This document shows, in pieces, positions 1-5,233 of a stretch of DNA of 5,233 nucleotides. How positions within the stretch are numbered: the first letter of the stretch is position 1; each line of letters opens with the position of its first letter. The stretch comes from Chthoniobacterales bacterium (GTDB lineage Bacteria > Verrucomicrobiota > Verrucomicrobiia > Chthoniobacterales > UBA10450): positions 1 through 5,233 of the forward strand of contig JACCZQ010000392.1 of the NCBI GenBank assembly GCA_013695905.1, written 5' to 3'. Under the pieces are notes generated by a model. It made no database searches, was not told the DNA's origin, and saw only the letters and a list, made by a program, of their open reading frames with translations. A program made the translations under genes and the position numbers.

Positions 1-47
1 GTTATGGCTCCTTTTCGCTCCTCGATCAATTCTGTTCCGCAGGCCAC

Positions 48-2429
48 TTACGCGCCTAACGAAAAGTCGGCCCGTTCGCGAGAAAGATTTGGATTGTAAT
101 ACGGATCGCGCACGAGCAGCTCCGCCCACCGCTCCCGCATCACTTCGGTCTCACGCGCTTCCACACTGCGCCGGCGCGTCGCGGACTCGTGGTGATACAG
201 CTTCGCAAACGGCGTGTAAACGATCAGGTAACCGGCCCGCCGCATCTTCAGGCAAAGATCCACGTCATTAAAGGTGACCGGCAGCCGCTCCTCATCGAAG
301 CCGCCCACCTCGTGAAACACCTCCCTCCGTGTCAGCAGACACGCCCCCGTCACCGAGCTGTAGTTCCGCGTGACCTGCAGCTGACGGCAGACCCCAGGAT
401 CTTCCGCGGGAAAATCCCGGAACGCATGCTGCGCAATTCCGCCCACGCCCAGCACCACTCCCGCGTGCTGGATGGTGTCGTTCGGGTAAAGCAGCCGCGC
501 CCCTACTGCGCCCACTTCCGGCCGCTGCACGTGCTCCACCATCGCGCTGAGCCACTCGCTCTCGATGATCTCCACATCGTTGTTCAGGAACAACAGCCAC
601 GGGCATTCCGTCTCTTCGACCGCCACATTGTTGATCGCCGAAAAATTAAACGGTCCGGAGAAATGGAGCACCCGATGCGGCGTGCGGGAGAAATACTCCC
701 GCGCTTCTTCCGATTGACTGTCATTGTTTACCATCACGATCTCGTAGTCGTGATAGCTGGTCTTCTTCACCACGCTCTCGACGCAACGGGAGAGCAGCGG
801 AATGCCGTCCCGCGCCGGAATGATGATGCACACCTTCCGCGGATGCGTGACCTCGCGCTTCACCCAGTAGGCATGCGTGCGCCAGTCGATCGCCACATGC
901 CCCGCCTCCCCGCGACGCCGCAGATGTTCCGCGATCGCATTCCGTCCCGCCTCCAGCGCCTTCGGTTTGCGCCGAATATTATCCGAAGTCGAAGTCGCAC
1001 TGCGGCGCCAGTGATACAGCACCCGCGGGATGTGATGAATTCGCTGTGTCCGCTCCACGATCCGCAAAAAGAGATCGTAATCCTGCGCCCCATCAAATTC
1101 CGGACGGAACCCGCCCACCTCCTCCACGAGCGCGCGGCGCAGCGTCGTGAAGTGGCAAAGATAATTGTAGGAAAGAAAGAAATCCGGCGACCAATCGGGC
1201 TTGAAGAGCGGCGCGTCGAAGCCCTGCTCCGTCAGCTTGTCTTCATCCGAGTAAATCAGATCCGCGTCCGGCTGCGTCTGGAGCAGTTTCGCTGTCTGAA
1301 AGAGCGCATCCGGCTCCAGCAGATCATCGTGGTCGAGCAACCCGATCCATTCCCCTTTCGCCACCTCGAGCCCCCGATTCGAGGCCGCTGAAATTCCGCC
1401 GCTTTTGGCCAACCGCGTCAGCCGCACCCGCGGATCTGTCGCAGCGAAGATCGGCAGCGCGGCCAGCGTTCCGACATCCGTCGAAGCGTCGTCGATCAGG
1501 ATCAGCTCCCAGTTTCCGTAAGCCTGCGCAAGGACGGAATCCACCGCCGCCTGCAGCCACGACACCGGCGTATTGAAAACCGGCGTGATAATGCTGATCA
1601 GCGGCTGATGCTGAAAACTCCGGACCGCCAGCCGCATCGCCTCCACCTGTTGCGGCGTCACCCGATGGCGCGCCAGCCACGCCTGGTATTCGCTGGGCGA
1701 ATCGACACTGTGCCGCGGCTCCACCGTCGCCGGCCGCTGCCGCCGCTTCTCGATCTCGCGATACAGCTTCTGCGGCAACCGATACGGCGCCAGGATCACC
1801 TGCCCGATCTTCCGTTCCGGGCATTTCCGCAGCTCCTGCTTCTCCTGTTTTAACAGCTTCAGCTGCCTCTTCGTTTCCTTTAAACTGAGAACCTTCTCCT
1901 CCAGCCGAGCGATGTGCAGATCGGCCGCCTCCAGCTCCGACATCCGGGTCCGAAGAATCCGCTCCAGTCCCCGCATCCGTTGGTTTAACCGCGCAAAGGC
2001 CGACTCCACCGCCGGCACCAGCGCATCGCCGCCGGCGCTCGCCCCTCGCACCATCCGGAGCGCGCTGCTCTCCACCGCCGCCAGATCGCAATCATAATCC
2101 GGCGCAAACCCGAGCTCACGCAGGCTCTCCACCAGCTGCGGCCGGCGCTTCGCCACCTCCGCTCCGGGGCCGGGCACCAGCACGATCTGCTCCGCCACGC
2201 GCACCAGCTCCGCGAGGTCCGCCGCGTCCTCCGCTGCAGTTTTCGGATAAACCCACACCGCCACCTCCGCCAGCGGCTCGCGTCCGTTCGCCGGCCGCCG
2301 CTCCGCCAGTTCGCGCGCCGAGGCGCAGACCGTCGCCTCCACGCCAGCGTGCGCGATTTGCTCCGCTAGCTCCTCCGACGGCACCCCCACGATCACCAAC
2401 CGCGCCCCGCCAAACGCCTGCGCGAGCAT
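48..2429 (-). CDS. Tandem-domain family 2 glycosyltransferase with degenerate Rossmann-like N-terminus and coiled coil
   Basis: Probable surface-polysaccharide glycosyltransferase (793 aa from the ATG at 2429), using nucleotide-sugar donors at the cytoplasmic face of the inner membrane. Residues ~10-130 look like a Rossmann domain (RLVIVG strand, then a closing LVPG strand and a GFAPDYD segment) without a glycine-rich SAM loop. Residues ~140-205 are a charged, heptad-like coiled coil. GT2 domain A (~276-480) starts ISIITPVFN and has IDDAS, the DXD-type DHDD (~366), YSDEDK and GAQDYD. GT2 domain B (~532-755) has CIIIPARD, VNNDS, LNNDVE (~615) and FNDVDLCLKM. Both domains keep their DXD-like acidic residues, so both may be active. 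A GTG at 2531 would add 34 codons, but those are poorer in G/C at third positions (~62% against ~88% in the next 50 codons, hand count) and contain a promoter, so ATG 2429 is preferred. The sugar specificity cannot be read from the sequence. The gene diverges from its neighbour. Confidence 0.9.
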   Translation of the reverse strand: MLAQAFGGARLVIVGVPSEELAEQIAHAGVEATVCASARELAERRPANGREPLAEVAVWVYPKTAAEDAADLAELVRVAEQIVLVPGPGAEVAKRRPQLVESLRELGFAPDYDCDLAAVESSALRMVRGASAGGDALVPAVESAFARLNQRMRGLERILRTRMSELEAADLHIARLEEKVLSLKETKRQLKLLKQEKQELRKCPERKIGQVILAPYRLPQKLYREIEKRRQRPATVEPRHSVDSPSEYQAWLARHRVTPQQVEAMRLAVRSFQHQPLISIITPVFNTPVSWLQAAVDSVLAQAYGNWELILIDDASTDVGTLAALPIFAATDPRVRLTRLAKSGGISAASNRGLEVAKGEWIGLLDHDDLLEPDALFQTAKLLQTQPDADLIYSDEDKLTEQGFDAPLFKPDWSPDFFLSYNYLCHFTTLRRALVEEVGGFRPEFDGAQDYDLFLRIVERTQRIHHIPRVLYHWRRSATSTSDNIRRKPKALEAGRNAIAEHLRRRGEAGHVAIDWRTHAYWVKREVTHPRKVCIIIPARDGIPLLSRCVESVVKKTSYHDYEIVMVNNDSQSEEAREYFSRTPHRVLHFSGPFNFSAINNVAVEETECPWLLFLNNDVEIIESEWLSAMVEHVQRPEVGAVGARLLYPNDTIQHAGVVLGVGGIAQHAFRDFPAEDPGVCRQLQVTRNYSSVTGACLLTRREVFHEVGGFDEERLPVTFNDVDLCLKMRRAGYLIVYTPFAKLYHHESATRRRSVEARETEVMRERWAELLVRDPYYNPNLSRERADFSLGA

Positions 2430-2558
2430 GCGCACAAAATCCGCGCGAACAGAATGACCGGCCGTGTGCAACACACCGACATTATATTGATTGAAGCCCG
2501 TCGCAGGCAAAATTACGCTCCCGCGCTCCACCGGCGGCGGCTGCCGCTTCTTTCCTGC
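2430..2558. other. Divergent intergenic region
   Basis: This 129-bp gap separates the two head-to-head starts when both downstream ATGs (2429 minus, 2559 plus) are taken. Open frames run through it on both strands, but neither translation resembles a protein. The third-position G/C content is about 62-66%, well below the adjoining coding sequence. It holds the GT2 promoter and one copy of the nonamer GAACAGAAT (2447-2455). Regulation of both genes probably acts here; no palindromic operator is visible. Confidence 0.6.
2481..2510 (-). promoter_or_regulatory. Sigma70-like promoter for the GT2 gene
   Basis: Read on the minus strand, TTGCCT (2510-2505) is followed after 18 bp by a perfect TATAAT (2486-2481). 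Transcription would start near 2474, about 45 nt before the ATG at 2429. The site lies in an A+T-rich island within very GC-rich DNA. If it is real, the upstream GTG at 2531 cannot be the main start, because it would lie outside the transcript. On the plus strand only a weak counterpart is seen, TTGAAG (2491-2496) and TACGCT (2514-2519) 17 bp apart, so the promoter of the divergent gene is uncertain. Confidence 0.5.
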
Positions 2559-4478
2559 ATGCTCGATTTCGGCATCTATCTTCTTTACCGTGCCGCCTGC
2601 GCCGTCGTCAGCGTCATCCCGTTGCGCGTCATCTACGTCTTCGGCCAGACGCTAGGGCTCTGTGCCTGGCTCGTTTCCCGCCGCTACCGGCGCCTCACGT
2701 TCCGGAATTTGCAGATCGCCTTCGGTTCCGAAAAATCGGACGCCGCGCTGCGTCGCCTCACGCGCCGCCATTTCGCACGCCTTGGCGCCAATCTCCTCTC
2801 CAGCGTCAAGCTCGGCGCCATGTCGCTCGATCAAATCGCCGCACGTGTCACGCTCGAGAACGCGGAACTATTCCACGAGCAGATCCGCGCCGGGCGCCCG
2901 CTCGTGGTCGTGCTCAGCCATCTCGGCAGCTGGGAAATCTTCGCGCAGCTCTTCCCCAAATATTTCGGCCATGTGCCGCTCAGCACCGTTTATCAAGCGC
3001 TCGGCAATCGCCACATCGACGCCCACGTGCGCGCCACCCGCGCCCGCGCCGGCGTCCAGCTTTTCGATCGCCAGCACGGCTTCAGCAAAGCCATCGCACT
3101 GCTGCGCGCCAAAGGCGTTATCGGAATCCTCGGCGATCAACATGCCGGCGACCACGGCCTCTGGACACCCTTCTTCGGGCGACTCGCCTCCACCACCCCG
3201 CTCCCTGCCTTGCTCGCCAAACGCACCGGCGCCGCGCTCATGGCGGCCGCCGTTTACACCGCCGGCCCCGCCCGCTGGCGCATGGTCTTTCTTCCGCGCT
3301 TCGACTCGTTAGGCGAATCCGTCGAGACCCTCACCGCCCGCGCCAACCACGTCATCGCCGGGCAGATTCGCCAAGCCCCCGAAGATTGGTTCTGGGTCCA
3401 CAACCGCTGGAAAACTCCGCGCCCCAATTTCCTCCTCCAATGCTATAAACGCGGTGTGCACCTGCCGCCCGACACGCCCAGCCTGCAGCCGTTCCGCATC
3501 CTCATCCGCGGCACGAATTGGCTCGGCGACAGCATCATCAGCGCCGCCGCCGTGCGCGCGATCAAGCGCGGCCGTCCCGATGCCCACATCACCGTCGCCG
3601 CGCCGGAGAAACTCACCGTCGTCTGGAAACTCATCCCTGAAGTGGACGAAGTGCTGCCACTCGGCGGCTCACTTCTTGGGGACGTCGCCACCCTGAAGCG
3701 GCAGCAGCCCTTCGACGTGGCCGTTCTGTTCCCGAACTCCTTCCGCACCGCCCTCGAGGTGTGGCTCGCCCGGATCCCGCGGCGGGTGGGATTCGCCGGC
3801 CATCATCGCGCGGCTTTGCTCAACCAGATCGTGCCGGAGCCGGAGCATCGCGGCCCGATCCGGCATCAGGTGCGCCGCTACCTGCACCTGGCGGAGACGC
3901 TCGGTGCCGATCTCACCAGCCAAGCCCCACCCGCTCCCACGCCTACCGCATTGCCGCAGAACGGCGTGGTGAAACTCGCCCTCTGTCCCGGCGCCGAATA
4001 CGGACCCGCGAAGCGTTGGCTGCCCGAGCGTTTTGCGGAAGTCGCCACCGCCATCGCCGCCGGAAACGCCGTGCAATGGGTGCTGTTCGGCACCTCCTCC
4101 GACGCGAAAAACGGTGCCACGATCGCGGAGCAGCTCGGCGACAAATGCGTCAACCGCATCGGCCAAACCACCCTCGACCAGCTCATCACCGAGCTACGTG
4201 AATGCCACCTCCTCCTCACCAACGACACCGGCACCATGCATCTCGCCACCTTGCTCGGCGTGCCGGTCATCGCCATCTTCGGCTCTACCGAGCATCGCCT
4301 AACCGGCCCGTTAGGCGACGGTCACCAGGTCATCCGACATCACGTCGAGTGCAGCCCCTGTTTCCTGCGCGAATGCCCCATCGACTTCCGCTGCATGAAA
4401 GCCGTCACCGCCGACGAAGTAACAGCCGCCGTTCTCAACCAGCTGCGCGTCGCACCGAAAGGGATTCAGACAGAATGA
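2559..4478 (+). CDS. waaF: Fused lipid A acyltransferase (LpxL/HtrB-type) and LPS heptosyltransferase II (WaaF/GT9-type)
   Basis: Bifunctional LPS enzyme of 639 aa, about the sum of E. coli LpxL (306) and WaaF (348). Residues ~1-290 are an LpxL/HtrB-type late acyltransferase. They carry an N-terminal hydrophobic anchor (~5-39), the catalytic HX4(D/E) motif as HLGSWE (H121, E126), a GDQHAGDHG...TPFFG segment (~192-207) and a closing WVHNRWK (~279-285). Residues ~312-639 are a GT9 heptosyltransferase. They carry RILIRGTNWLGDS with the predicted catalytic base D324, CPGAEYGPAKRW (~476-487), LLTNDTGTMHLA (~552-563), IFGSTEHR and the Cys-rich tail ECSPCFLRECP...CM typical of WaaF. The linker is only ~20 aa. 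An ATG at 2454 would add 35 residues of poor coding character, so ATG 2559 is chosen. No Shine-Dalgarno is seen. The last codons (QTE and TGA) lie in a repeat. The domain families are clear; dual activity is inferred. Confidence 0.92.
   Translation: MLDFGIYLLYRAACAVVSVIPLRVIYVFGQTLGLCAWLVSRRYRRLTFRNLQIAFGSEKSDAALRRLTRRHFARLGANLLSSVKLGAMSLDQIAARVTLENAELFHEQIRAGRPLVVVLSHLGSWEIFAQLFPKYFGHVPLSTVYQALGNRHIDAHVRATRARAGVQLFDRQHGFSKAIALLRAKGVIGILGDQHAGDHGLWTPFFGRLASTTPLPALLAKRTGAALMAAAVYTAGPARWRMVFLPRFDSLGESVETLTARANHVIAGQIRQAPEDWFWVHNRWKTPRPNFLLQCYKRGVHLPPDTPSLQPFRILIRGTNWLGDSIISAAAVRAIKRGRPDAHITVAAPEKLTVVWKLIPEVDEVLPLGGSLLGDVATLKRQQPFDVAVLFPNSFRTALEVWLARIPRRVGFAGHHRAALLNQIVPEPEHRGPIRHQVRRYLHLAETLGADLTSQAPPAPTPTALPQNGVVKLALCPGAEYGPAKRWLPERFAEVATAIAAGNAVQWVLFGTSSDAKNGATIAEQLGDKCVNRIGQTTLDQLITELRECHLLLTNDTGTMHLATLLGVPVIAIFGSTEHRLTGPLGDGHQVIRHHVECSPCFLRECPIDFRCMKAVTADEVTAAVLNQLRVAPKGIQTE
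4296..4317. repeat. Short palindrome CGCCTAAC-6-GTTAGGCG
   Basis: Perfect 8-bp arms (4296-4303 and 4310-4317) are separated by 6 bp, inside the heptosyltransferase coding region. The arms match the integron attC core consensus RYYYAAC / GTTRRRY, but the spacing is far too short for an attC site. The DNA also encodes a plausible HRLTGPLGDG segment of the enzyme. Its significance is uncertain; see the motif finding. Confidence 0.4.
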
Positions 4479-4533
4479 ACAGAATCGACAGAATGGGGAA
4501 AAGACCCCCTCTTCCATTCTGTTCATTCTGTCT
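4468..4533. repeat. Perfect 18-bp inverted repeat of 9-bp ACAGAAT units; possible terminator
   Basis: The left arm AGACAGAATGAACAGAAT (4468-4485) is exactly complementary to the right arm (4516-4533). The 30-nt loop holds an inner GGGG/CCCC hairpin (4495-4498 with 4505-4508). The unit ACAGAAT recurs every 9 bp (4470, 4479, 4488) on the left, and ATTCTGT recurs at 4516 and 4525 on the right. The left arm encodes the final residues and TGA stop (4476-4478) of the fusion gene. The transcript could form a strong stem, but only a TTT run follows. It may be a weak terminator, an mRNA stabiliser or a dispersed repeat of the REP/MITE type. The thioesterase begins 19 bp after it. Confidence 0.75.
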
Positions 4534-4552
4534 TTCCTCCTCATCTTCCTGA

Positions 4553-5002
4553 ATGAACCCAGAGCCGCCCCGCATCAGCACAGAATTGCAGGTGATGTTC
4601 TTCGACACCGATTGCGGCGCCGTCGTCCACAACATCGCTTACCTGCGCATGATCGAGATCGCCCGCACCCACCTCGCGGAGCAGCTCGGCATGCGACTCG
4701 TCGATATGGCGGAACAGCAGCGCTACCCCGTCGTCGTTCGCACCGAGATCGACTATCGCCGCGCCGCCAAACTCGGAGACAAGCTCATCATCGAAGGCTG
4801 GCTCGATCGCCTCGAGCGGGTGCGATTCTGGTGCTCCTTCAAAATCGTGCGCCCGAGCGACAACACCGTGATCGCCACCTGCCGCCAGATGCTGGCCCTC
4901 GTCCAAATGCCCGCCGCAAAACTCCTGCGCCTCCCCGACGAGTGGAATCAATACCGCCCCGCGCCTCCTGCTCCTGCTCCTGCTCCTCCCCCTCGCGCCT
5001 AA
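4553..5002 (+). CDS. Acyl-CoA thioesterase, YbgC/4-hydroxybenzoyl-CoA thioesterase type (hotdog fold)
   Basis: A 149-aa single-domain hotdog protein, the usual length for the YbgC/4HBT family, which hydrolyses acyl-CoA (or acyl-carrier) thioesters in the cytoplasm. Residues 11-36 carry the family signature, ELQVMFFDTDCGAVV followed by HNIAYLRMIE; D20 matches the catalytic Asp (D17) of Pseudomonas 4HBT. Then come the central helix (ARTHLAEQLGM), the VVVRTEIDYRR strand (~60-70) and RFWCSFKIVR (~91-100). The usual YHxNY after the Asp is HNIAY here, so the common His position is occupied by Asn. The last ~15 residues are a Pro/Ala tail outside the fold. It starts 74 bp after the fusion gene, with the repeat hairpin between, and a membrane glycosyltransferase follows after 14 bp. 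It may be co-transcribed with either. No Shine-Dalgarno is seen. The substrate is unknown; a role in envelope lipid metabolism is inferred from context. Confidence 0.88.
   Translation: MNPEPPRISTELQVMFFDTDCGAVVHNIAYLRMIEIARTHLAEQLGMRLVDMAEQQRYPVVVRTEIDYRRAAKLGDKLIIEGWLDRLERVRFWCSFKIVRPSDNTVIATCRQMLALVQMPAAKLLRLPDEWNQYRPAPPAPAPAPPPRA
4965..4988 (+). repeat. Hexanucleotide tandem repeat (CTCCTG)3-CTCCTC
   Basis: Three exact copies of CTCCTG (4965-4982) and a fourth with one change (4983-4988) lie in the thioesterase 3' end. Read in frame, they encode alternating Pro-Ala. Because the unit is 6 bp, slippage would lengthen or shorten the tail without changing frame. Confidence 0.7.
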
Positions 5003-5016
5003 CGACCAAAACCCCC

Positions 5017-5233
5017 ATGGCCACTGGCGCTCACACCTACGGATTAGACGCAACCCTGCTCGAGCCGCAGGCGCTCCCGCCTCCGCCTGTTCGCCACGCC
5101 CTCTTCCTTTTCCTGGTGGTGCTCGCCTCCATTCTCCATGTCGGCACCGCCGGCTGGAGCGACATCCGCGACGGCGTCGAAGGCATCTACGCCAGCGGCG
5201 CGCGCGACATGCTGCGGCAGAACACCGGCCTCA
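5017..5233 (+). CDS. N-terminus of a membrane glycosyltransferase, GT39/ArnT-like (partial)
   Basis: Only the first 72 residues are present; the gene runs off the window. A short polar, Pro-rich leader (residues 1-26) is followed by one hydrophobic segment (~28-46, ALFLFLVVLASIL...), probably the first membrane helix. After it comes GWSDIRDGVEGIYASGARDML (residues 46-66 in outline), which resembles the first periplasmic loop of GT39/GT83 enzymes. Those have an acidic pair followed by YA and AREM and use lipid-linked sugar donors. Here the pair is VE rather than DE, while D49 and D52 lie just before it. The ATG at 5017 is 14 bp after the thioesterase stop, suggesting co-transcription; no Shine-Dalgarno is visible. 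It could transfer a sugar to lipid A, core or protein. The family call rests on a short stretch and is moderate. Confidence 0.65.
   Translation, partial: MATGAHTYGLDATLLEPQALPPPPVRHALFLFLVVLASILHVGTAGWSDIRDGVEGIYASGARDMLRQNTGL

Noticed and set aside
189..1391. 400-codon plus-strand open frame opposite the GT2 gene
   Set aside because: It has an Arg/His/Pro-rich translation with no domain, and it is antisense to a clearly conserved GT2 protein. Long shadow frames are expected at this GC content.
1324..2091. 255-codon minus-strand open frame within the GT2 gene
   Set aside because: It is an alternative frame of the same strand with Gly/Ala/Arg-rich low-complexity translation, and the GT2 motifs lie in the other frame.
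2662..3312. 216-codon plus-strand open frame inside the acyltransferase
   Set aside because: It has a Ser/Pro/Ala-rich translation without motifs, and overlaps the conserved HLGSWE acyltransferase region in the real frame.
3669..4166. 165-codon minus-strand open frame opposite the heptosyltransferase
   Set aside because: It is an antisense shadow of conserved GT9 sequence with no recognisable domain.
4296..4317. Integron attC site
   Set aside because: The core sequences match RYYYAAC/GTTRRRY, but the 6-bp spacing leaves no room for the inner L boxes, the site is within a conserved coding region, and no integrase or cassette layout is visible.
4468..4533. CRISPR array or insertion-sequence end
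   Set aside because: The units are 9 bp and contiguous, with no spacers, no transposase and no target-site duplication visible.
4468..4540. Classic rho-independent terminator
   Set aside because: The stem is strong, but the 30-nt loop is long and only three T residues follow, so I list it as a repeat with possible terminator function.
4541..5053. 170-codon minus-strand open frame opposite the thioesterase
   Set aside because: It has an Arg/Gly-rich translation with no family resemblance, while the plus-strand hotdog signature is clear.

Overview
The window is a high-GC stretch of Gram-negative cell-envelope DNA. Its genes point to lipopolysaccharide (LPS) or surface-polysaccharide assembly: a tandem-domain family 2 glycosyltransferase, a lipid A acyltransferase fused to an inner-core heptosyltransferase, a small acyl-CoA thioesterase, and the start of a membrane-bound sugar transferase. 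The base composition, the strongly G- or C-ending codons, the lack of Shine-Dalgarno sequences and the protein style suggest a Verrucomicrobiota member, possibly Opitutaceae. This is an impression from the proteins, not a search result.

Layout. Positions 48-2429 (minus strand) encode a glycosyltransferase with a degenerate Rossmann-like N-terminus, a coiled coil and two GT2 domains. Positions 2430-2558 form a divergent intergenic region. It holds an A+T-rich island and a good sigma70-like promoter reading toward the glycosyltransferase. Positions 2559-4478 (plus strand) encode the acyltransferase-heptosyltransferase fusion. Its last codons and its stop lie inside a repeat hairpin (4468-4533) built from 9-bp units. 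Positions 4553-5002 (plus) encode a YbgC/4HBT-type hotdog thioesterase ending in a Pro/Ala tail made by a hexanucleotide repeat. Positions 5017-5233 (plus, cut by the window edge) begin a membrane protein resembling GT39/ArnT glycosyltransferases.

How the genes may work together: the fusion would both acylate lipid A and add heptose to the core at the inner membrane. The GT2 protein and the GT39-like protein would extend or modify the glycan. The thioesterase could serve fatty-acyl-CoA or acyl-carrier turnover beside the acylation step. These functional links are inferred from adjacency and families.

No phage, CRISPR, RNA gene or insertion sequence is visible. The most unusual items are the two-enzyme fusion, the repeat that supplies its stop codon, and a nonamer (GAACAGAAT) found only at gene boundaries.
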